From Candidatus Accumulibacter sp. UBA704 (lineage in GTDB: Bacteria; Pseudomonadota; Gammaproteobacteria; Burkholderiales; Rhodocyclaceae): 18,111 nucleotides of DNA. The stretch covers positions 1-18,111 of the forward strand of contig DBMG01000080.1 of assembly GCA_002304785.1 (NCBI GenBank). Reading direction: 5' to 3'. Positions 13,107 to 18,111 of the stretch are shown here, piece by piece (the stretch's first letter is position 1; the number at the start of each line of letters is the position of its first letter). The notes below the pieces were generated by a model. That model was not told where the DNA came from, made no database searches, and was given only the letters and a program-made list of their open reading frames with translations. The translations under genes and the position numbers were made by a program.

Positions 13107-15044
13107 CTACGGCAATTCCTCGGCCTTTGTATCGGCCGTACGCGGCGCGATCGTGCCCAGGCGGTTCTTGATCGACTGCGGTTGGCCGTTGAACAGCGCC
13201 GAATAGTAAACCGCGTTGCTCATCACCTTCTTGACGTAATCGCGCGTCTCGTTGAAGGGAATCGTTTCCGCGTAAACCGCCCCCTCCAGCGGACGATCGG
13301 CCTGCCAGCGGCGTGCGCGCCCCGGACCGGCGTTGTAGGCAGCGGAAGCCAGCACCGGATGGTTGTCCAGGCTTTCCATGACCATGCGCATGTAGCTCGT
13401 ACCGAGCAGGACGTTGGTCTCCGTATCGTTGACCTTGCCCGGCTGGAAATTCTTCATCCCGATCTTGTTGGCCACCCAGCGCGCCGTCGCCGGCATCAGC
13501 TGCATCAGCCCCGAAGCCCCGACCGACGAACGGGCATTGGTCACGAATCGGCTTTCCTGGCGCATCAACCCATAAACCCAGGCATCGTCCAGCGACTGTT
13601 CCCGGGCGGCCGGTCGCACCTGCTCGCTGTAAGGCGACAGATAACGCAGCGAATAGTCATGCTCTTCCCGCGTGCGGTCAGCCGCGGCGATCGCCCGGTC
13701 ATAGATGCCGGCGCGATGCGCCAGCGACGATGCCGCCAGCAACTCCCGGTCGGTCATGCCGCGCAAGCCCCAGTTCCACTCCCGCACGCCTTCCGTGCGC
13801 ATATTCAACCGGAACAACGCCAGCGCGCGTTGAACCGTCGTACTGGACTCGATACGCGACATTTCTTCGGGCGTGGGCGGAACGGCCTTGGGTGGCGGCG
13901 TGATGGCCCGCCCGAGTTCCTCGTCGGCCAGGTTGCCGTAGAAATTGGGCTGGCCGGCCACCTTGGCGAACAGCGCATTGGCCTCGTCCGTGCGACCGCC
14001 GGCGCGGTAGGCGCGCCCCAACCAGTAGGTCCAGGTCGGTTGCTCGGCCAGCGCGGCCGGCATCTTCTCAATAGTTGAACGGACGGTGCCCCAGTCCTGG
14101 GCACGCAACGCCGCTCGCACTTTCCACTGCGCCACTTCGTCGGACATCGGTACGTCGCCTGCCCTGCGGAACCAGTCGAGCGCCTCGGTCATGTGCTTCT
14201 GCGCGGCCTGCCAGCCGATCTGGCTCCATGCCCAGCCTTTTTCCCCGGCCTGCAAGCGAGCCTCGATCTTCTCCAGTTGCTCGGCGGCCATGCGGGGATC
14301 GCTGCGGGCGATGCGGCCAATGGCCAGCGCCGCCAGCTCGCGATGCATGCGGCTGTTCGAAAGACTGGTCTTGACCAGCCACTGCATCGGCGAGTCGGTC
14401 ACCGTCAGCGCCGTTTTCGCATCGGGCGTCTGGCTCTGCGGAAGGTAATTCATGCTGTAGCGCGCTCCCGCCAGGCGGCCAGCTTCCACCTGCCGGCGGA
14501 TGCGCGTCCAGACGCCGTCGGCCAGCACGCGCTTTTCCAGGATCAGCGCTTCGAGCACCGGATAGCACGATTCCGGAGGCTCGATCAGGTTCAGCCACAG
14601 CGGCATGGCGTCGTCAAGCATGCGTGCGTCACCGCGCACTCGCCGGCTCTGCAGTGCGTAGCAGGAAAGTTCCTGGTCCGGCTGCACCAGCGCCGGATAT
14701 TCGGCGTCGAAGAGATCCCATTGCTGCTGCTTGCCCAGTTGCTTCAGCCAGTCGCCGCGCAACTTTTCGGCGATGTAGCTTCCCTCGTTGCGCACCAGGA
14801 AAGAACGAATCGTGGACGCGTCGATATCATTCTTCAATTCGGGCTGCAAGCGCCAGTATTCCACGTAGGGAGCGAGCTCATGGCCCTGCAGTTCGCCAGC
14901 CAGCCGCTCAAGCCGGACACGGTCACCCGCGCGCGCGGCATCGCGTGCGGCAAGGAACAGGTCGTCGGAGGGCGCAGCGGAAACCGGGAGGTGGATAGCC
15001 AGAAGGGGAAGCAGGTACAGAACGGCGGCGAGGCGGAACTTCAT
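13107..15044 (-). CDS. slt: Soluble lytic murein transglycosylase (Slt70 family)
   Basis: Periplasmic peptidoglycan lytic transglycosylase of 645 residues, as in Slt70. A Sec signal peptide covers about residues 1-23 (cleavage near VSAA). It is followed by a long alpha-superhelical ring domain (about 30-450) and the C-terminal lysozyme-like SLT domain from about 480. The catalytic glutamate is Glu497 in LMRQESRF; GLMQLMPATA at 512-521 and AAYNAGPGRARRW near 568-580 are the other SLT motifs, and ETIPFNETRDYVKKV closes the active-site lobe. It cleaves the MurNAc-GlcNAc bond to form 1,6-anhydroMurNAc during wall turnover. Start ATG 15044 with a poor ribosome site; divergent from the cyclo-ligase gene. 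Confidence 0.95.
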   Translation of the reverse strand: MKFRLAAVLYLLPLLAIHLPVSAAPSDDLFLAARDAARAGDRVRLERLAGELQGHELAPYVEYWRLQPELKNDIDASTIRSFLVRNEGSYIAEKLRGDWLKQLGKQQQWDLFDAEYPALVQPDQELSCYALQSRRVRGDARMLDDAMPLWLNLIEPPESCYPVLEALILEKRVLADGVWTRIRRQVEAGRLAGARYSMNYLPQSQTPDAKTALTVTDSPMQWLVKTSLSNSRMHRELAALAIGRIARSDPRMAAEQLEKIEARLQAGEKGWAWSQIGWQAAQKHMTEALDWFRRAGDVPMSDEVAQWKVRAALRAQDWGTVRSTIEKMPAALAEQPTWTYWLGRAYRAGGRTDEANALFAKVAGQPNFYGNLADEELGRAITPPPKAVPPTPEEMSRIESSTTVQRALALFRLNMRTEGVREWNWGLRGMTDRELLAASSLAHRAGIYDRAIAAADRTREEHDYSLRYLSPYSEQVRPAAREQSLDDAWVYGLMRQESRFVTNARSSVGASGLMQLMPATARWVANKIGMKNFQPGKVNDTETNVLLGTSYMRMVMESLDNHPVLASAAYNAGPGRARRWQADRPLEGAVYAETIPFNETRDYVKKVMSNAVYYSALFNGQPQSIKNRLGTIAPRTADTKAEELP

Positions 15045-15087
15045 GATAAGCTGGAAAACCCGTAATTACTGCTTTTCAGCATATCAC

Positions 15088-15714
15088 ATGCGTACTGACC
15101 AGACGCCGGAAGCACACAATAAAAACAAGGACGACCGGTCATCGCCCGGCGCATGGCGACGTGAATTGCGCCGGCATGCCATCGCCCGACGCATGGCCTT
15201 GAGCGGAGAAGAATGCGCACAACGCTCACAGGAAATTTGTCACCATCTTCAGGCGCATTTCCCGCAACTCGCCGCCATGCGCGTCGGTTTCTGCTGGCCG
15301 ATGAGGAACGAACCGGATCTTCGCCCGCTGCTGGCCACGTGGCAGGCGGTGGGCAGTACGTCATTCACCGCCCTGTTGCCGGTCGTCGTCGAGGCGGATG
15401 GTGCTCTCGCCTTCCGCGCCTGGGCGCCGGATATTCCGATGGTTGAGGACCGCTACGGCATCCCCACCCCGGCCACTGGCGACTTCCTGCTGCCGCAGGC
15501 GCTGCTCATCCCGCTCGTCGCCTTCGACGCAGCCGGCTACCGCCTTGGCTACGGCGGTGGTTTTTTCGACCGCACACTAACGGGACTGCAGCCCCGGCCG
15601 CTCGCCATCGGCGTCGGCTTCGAACAGAGCCGCGTCGAGACGATCCACCCCGAAGCACACGACGCCCGTCTCGACGCGATCGTCACCGAAATCGGCGTAA
15701 TGAACTTCACCTGA
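15088..15714 (+). CDS. fau: 5-formyltetrahydrofolate cyclo-ligase
   Basis: Converts 5-formyl-THF to 5,10-methenyl-THF using ATP; cytoplasmic. The length of 208 residues is slightly above the family norm because of an unconserved 20-residue N terminus. The conserved part starts at WRRELRRHAIARR with the ATP-contacting basic residues, and the signature RLGYGGGFFDR is at 152-162. FCWPMRNEPDLRPLL near 68-82 and IPLVAFDAAG near 141-150 also fit. The ATG at 15088 is my choice; the frame is open to 15043, and later starts are possible because no strong ribosome site is seen. It ends 12 bases from the convergent ferric-reductase-like gene, with no hairpin terminator between them. Confidence 0.92.
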   Translation: MRTDQTPEAHNKNKDDRSSPGAWRRELRRHAIARRMALSGEECAQRSQEICHHLQAHFPQLAAMRVGFCWPMRNEPDLRPLLATWQAVGSTSFTALLPVVVEADGALAFRAWAPDIPMVEDRYGIPTPATGDFLLPQALLIPLVAFDAAGYRLGYGGGFFDRTLTGLQPRPLAIGVGFEQSRVETIHPEAHDARLDAIVTEIGVMNFT

Positions 15715-15726
15715 GGCAACAGCAGT

Positions 15727-17037
15727 TCAGCGGAACTCGAACAGTTCGCGATGGAAGCGCCGCGCATCGAGACCGAAATCGCGCTCCAGCACCGCCTGAA
15801 GGCTCTTGCCCCAACGGGCCGGACCGCAGAACCACACGCTGCGCGCCTTGCGGACGAACTGGCCGATTTCGGCCTCCGAGAACCGTCCTTCACGGCCGGA
15901 GACCCGCTTGTGCAACTGCACGCCAGCCCTGCGGCACAATTCCTCCAGCCCTTCCGGGAAGTCGCTGTTCCCTCCGTCATGCGCGCTATAGAAAAGATGC
16001 ACCCGTCCGCACGCGCCGCCATTCGCCGCCAGCATGTTGAGGCGGGCAAGGAACGGTGCGACGCCGACCCCGCCCGCAACCCAGACCTGGTCTTCGGCAA
16101 GGTCGCCGAAATCGAAGCCGCCGTAGGGCCCCTCGACGCTCACCGTGTCGCCGACCTTGACGCGCCCCGGCAGGCTGCGCGTGTAGTCGCCAAGCGGCTT
16201 GATGGCGAAACCCAGTTCGGCGCCGGCCTTCCATTCGGAGACGATCGAGAACGGATGCGGGCCTTCGCTGCTGTCAAGCGTCAGCAGGGCGAACTGGCCG
16301 GCAGCATGCCCCGGCCAACCGGCACCGGGCGCAATGCCCAGTTCGAGGACGCCCGATTCGCCGACCGTCGCGCGCACCACTCGCCCGCTATGGCTGCGCG
16401 ACGAACCGATCATCCCGCGCAGCGAGATCACGGCGATGACGCAGCCGGCGACGCAGATCGCCGCAAGAGCAACGCCGAACGGCGTCGCCAGCAACTTGTC
16501 CTTCCACAACATCACGCCGCTGTGAAAGGCGCCGAGCAGGAAAATGACGGGGAATCCCTTGTGCAGCTTGCGGAACCAACCATAAGGAACGACGCGCAGG
16601 AGCGAGACGATGCCTAGGGCGATCATCCCCCACGCCGCCCATTCCCCCATCTCCTTGCCTTGGCCGACCCACGAGAATCCGCCCCCATGCTGGCGTTTCG
16701 CGCGGGTCGCCGCCTCGATCCAGCCCCAGGCGATCAGAGTCCGTGGCGAGAGCACCAGCAGCCAATGCACGGCGACCAGCAGCACCGCGCCGATACCGGT
16801 CCACTTATGGACGTGATAAAGCTTGTCGAGGCCGCCCAGTCGCTGTTCCAGCCACGCCGGGCGTAGCGCCAGCAGCATGCAGAAGCCCATCCAGCTCAGC
16901 GCCAGCGCCCCGGTCAGCGCCGTGTACGCGTGGCGCAAGGAAAAAAAAGGGGCGGAAAAACTGACGATGCCGTCGGGCTGCAGCACGGCCCAGAGCACGG
17001 CGATGACAAGCGATAAAGGCAGGAGAAATCGTTTCAT
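15727..17037 (-). CDS. Ferric reductase-like transmembrane flavocytochrome with FAD/NAD ferredoxin-reductase domain
   Basis: Inner-membrane oxidoreductase of 436 residues. The N-terminal half has about six membrane helices of the ferric-reductase-like domain, with paired heme-ligand histidines in HVHKWTG, AVHWLLV, LHKGFP and GAFHSG. The C-terminal half is a ferredoxin-NADP reductase module: HPFSIVSE binds FAD, GGVGVAPFLARL near 320-331 and WFCGP near 403 bind NAD(P)H, and the chain ends in the aromatic ELFEFR. It should carry electrons from cytoplasmic NAD(P)H across the membrane to an external acceptor such as ferric iron, as in NOX/FRE relatives; the acceptor is not readable from sequence. 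The ATG at 17037 is preferred over the TTG at 17049. No iron-uptake genes or obvious Fur box are next to it. Confidence 0.88.
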   Translation of the reverse strand: MKRFLLPLSLVIAVLWAVLQPDGIVSFSAPFFSLRHAYTALTGALALSWMGFCMLLALRPAWLEQRLGGLDKLYHVHKWTGIGAVLLVAVHWLLVLSPRTLIAWGWIEAATRAKRQHGGGFSWVGQGKEMGEWAAWGMIALGIVSLLRVVPYGWFRKLHKGFPVIFLLGAFHSGVMLWKDKLLATPFGVALAAICVAGCVIAVISLRGMIGSSRSHSGRVVRATVGESGVLELGIAPGAGWPGHAAGQFALLTLDSSEGPHPFSIVSEWKAGAELGFAIKPLGDYTRSLPGRVKVGDTVSVEGPYGGFDFGDLAEDQVWVAGGVGVAPFLARLNMLAANGGACGRVHLFYSAHDGGNSDFPEGLEELCRRAGVQLHKRVSGREGRFSEAEIGQFVRKARSVWFCGPARWGKSLQAVLERDFGLDARRFHRELFEFR

Positions 17038-17050
17038 GGCGTTTACCAAT

Positions 17051-17091
17051 TCGGAATGGACAAGAATCTGACACCGTCATTGTCATTCCGA
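17051..17091. repeat. Inverted repeat between the EAL gene and the ferric-reductase-like gene
   Basis: TCGGAATGGACAA (17051-17063) and TTGTCATTCCGA (17080-17091) form a 12-pair stem with one bulged G and a 16-base loop. It lies just upstream of the ferric-reductase-like ATG at 17037. No T tract follows on either strand, so a regulator site or 5' leader structure is as likely as a terminator. GTTGCAAA occurs twice close by, at 17097-17104 and 17128-17135. Confidence 0.5.
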
Positions 17092-17140
17092 CCCCGGTTG
17101 CAAAGAATTTCGCCGCCGCGAGAATCTGTTGCAAATCGTT

Positions 17141-18111
17141 TCAGCTGCCTGTCGCCCGGCGACCAAAATCGCGCACGAAGTCTTCCAGTTCCGCCGCCGG
17201 CATCGGCCGGGCCAGCCAGTAGCCCTGAATCTCATCGCAACGGAAGAGCTGCAGCAGGTTGCACAGTTCCTCGGTTTCCACACCCTCGGCGATCGTTTTC
17301 AACTTCAGGCTGTGCGCCATCTGGATGATGGCCCGGACGATCGCCGCATCATCCGGATCGGTGACCAGGTCGCGCACGAAGGACTGGTCGATCTTCAGCT
17401 TGTCGACGGCGAAACGCTTCAGGTAGGCGAGGCTCGAATAGCCCGTTCCGAAATCGTCCACGGACAGCTTCACCCCCAGCGCCTTCAGACGATGCACCGT
17501 ATCCAGGGTGGCCTCCGCATCCTGCAGCAGGATGGATTCGGTCAGTTCGAGTTCCAGCCATTGCGACTCGAGATCGGAAAGCACCAGTGCGTTGATCACG
17601 GTATTCACCAGATCGAGGCGCTTGAACTGGATAGCCGACAGGTTGACGGCCATGACGAAGGGCGGCAGGCCGGCCTCCTGCCACGCCCGCGCCTGACGGC
17701 AAGCCTCGCGCAGCACCCAGGCGCCGATCTGCACGATGAGGCCGGAATCTTCGGCCACCGGGATGAATTTCGCCGGCGGCACCAAGCCGTTATCCGGGCT
17801 GTTCCAGCGCACCAGCGCTTCCACGCCGATGATCGTGCCCTCCTGCAGGTCGAGTTGCGGCTGATAATGCAGGACAAACTCACCGTTCTCCAGTGCCCGC
17901 CGAAGCTGGGATTCCAGGTTCATGTGCTCGACCACCTGCAGGTTCATCTGCTCGGTGAAGAAGCGGTGGCTGTTGCGGCCGGCTTCCTTGGCGTGGTACA
18001 TGGCCGTGTCGGCCTTCTGCATCAGCACGTCGAAATCGTCGCCATCGTCGGGGAAGATTGCCACGCCCATCGAGAACGAGGTGATCAGCGAGTGTTCGCC
18101 GATCTGGAAGG
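17141..18111 (-). CDS. GGDEF-EAL domain protein, cyclic-di-GMP signalling (5' end outside window)
   Basis: C-terminal 322 residues of a longer protein that enters from the right edge. The first 55 or so visible residues are the end of a GGDEF domain (SMGVAIFPDDGDDFDVL, then ADTAMYHAKEAGRN). A complete EAL domain of about 240 residues follows. The signature is EALVRW, and LELTESILL, DDFGTGYSSLAYLKRF, LKIDQSFVRDL, AEGVET and QGYWLARPMP are all present, so the metal and catalytic residues of an active c-di-GMP phosphodiesterase appear intact. Whether the GGDEF half is active cannot be judged because its signature is outside. Any sensor domains would also be further right. It ends at 17141 and runs in the same direction as the ferric-reductase-like gene, 103 bases apart. 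Confidence 0.93.
   Translation of the reverse strand, partial: FQIGEHSLITSFSMGVAIFPDDGDDFDVLMQKADTAMYHAKEAGRNSHRFFTEQMNLQVVEHMNLESQLRRALENGEFVLHYQPQLDLQEGTIIGVEALVRWNSPDNGLVPPAKFIPVAEDSGLIVQIGAWVLREACRQARAWQEAGLPPFVMAVNLSAIQFKRLDLVNTVINALVLSDLESQWLELELTESILLQDAEATLDTVHRLKALGVKLSVDDFGTGYSSLAYLKRFAVDKLKIDQSFVRDLVTDPDDAAIVRAIIQMAHSLKLKTIAEGVETEELCNLLQLFRCDEIQGYWLARPMPAAELEDFVRDFGRRATGS

Noticed and set aside
11081..14078. Plus-strand frames of 324, 270 and 389 codons opposite cca, GST, NDUFA9-like and slt
   Set aside because: Antisense to well-supported genes, with no ribosome sites or domains.
15045..15087. 6S RNA gene near the 5-formyl-THF cyclo-ligase gene, as in enterobacteria
   Set aside because: Only 43 bases separate slt and the cyclo-ligase start, too short for 6S RNA. 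A small TGCT-TTTC-AGCA repeat at 15070-15081 is too weak to annotate.
1..18111. CRISPR arrays, tRNA genes, insertion sequences or prophage remnants
   Set aside because: No regularly spaced repeats, tRNA-like cloverleaf, transposase or integrase frame was seen on either strand.

Overview
The window is a high-GC bacterial chromosomal segment, most likely from a betaproteobacterium of the Rhodocyclaceae/Burkholderiales type. This is inferred from three things: a tripartite tricarboxylate transporter (TctC/TctB/TctA) with a Bug-family binding protein; a YjfB-like motility peptide; and a housekeeping run of cca, a GST, an NDUFA9-like protein, slt and 5-formyl-THF cyclo-ligase. No rRNA, tRNA, insertion sequence, phage gene or CRISPR array is visible.

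Positions 1-9872 are a catabolic island of two mirrored modules. Module A (minus strand, about 3592 down to 1 and beyond) reads rpiB-like, TIM-like, AP-endonuclease/xylose-isomerase-fold isomerase, then a fused DhaK-DhaL kinase cut by the left edge. It is divergent from its likely regulator, a SorC/DeoR-family protein (3770-4720, plus). Module B (plus strand, 5646-9872) reads pdxA2-like, tctC, tctB, tctA. It is divergent from a GntR/FCD regulator (4757-5449, minus). The two regulators lie tail to tail, 36 bases apart. Each divergent intergenic region carries perfect inverted repeats next to recognisable promoter elements.

The three isomerase families of module A match the three used in Brucella erythritol catabolism (EryC racemase, EryH TIM-like, EryI RpiB-like), which bring a tetrulose phosphate to D-erythrose 4-phosphate. 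Here a dihydroxyacetone-kinase-type enzyme stands in for the FGGY kinase and dehydrogenase, so the expected entry compound is free erythrulose. Module B imports a carboxylate and holds a PdxA-family oxidative decarboxylase. On carbon logic, C3 oxidation and decarboxylation of a five-carbon aldonate would give exactly erythrulose. I therefore propose, as inference only, a joint route: sugar acid (C5), then erythrulose, erythrulose phosphate, and D-erythrose 4-phosphate into the pentose phosphate pathway.

A YjfB-like peptide (9918-10130) and a strong rho-independent terminator (10172-10214) close the island. From 10229 to the right end are ordinary genes: cca, a glutathione S-transferase, an NDUFA9-like NAD(P)-binding protein and slt (all minus); 5-formyl-THF cyclo-ligase (plus); a ferric-reductase-like flavocytochrome (minus); and the C-terminal part of a GGDEF-EAL protein (minus) cut by the right edge.
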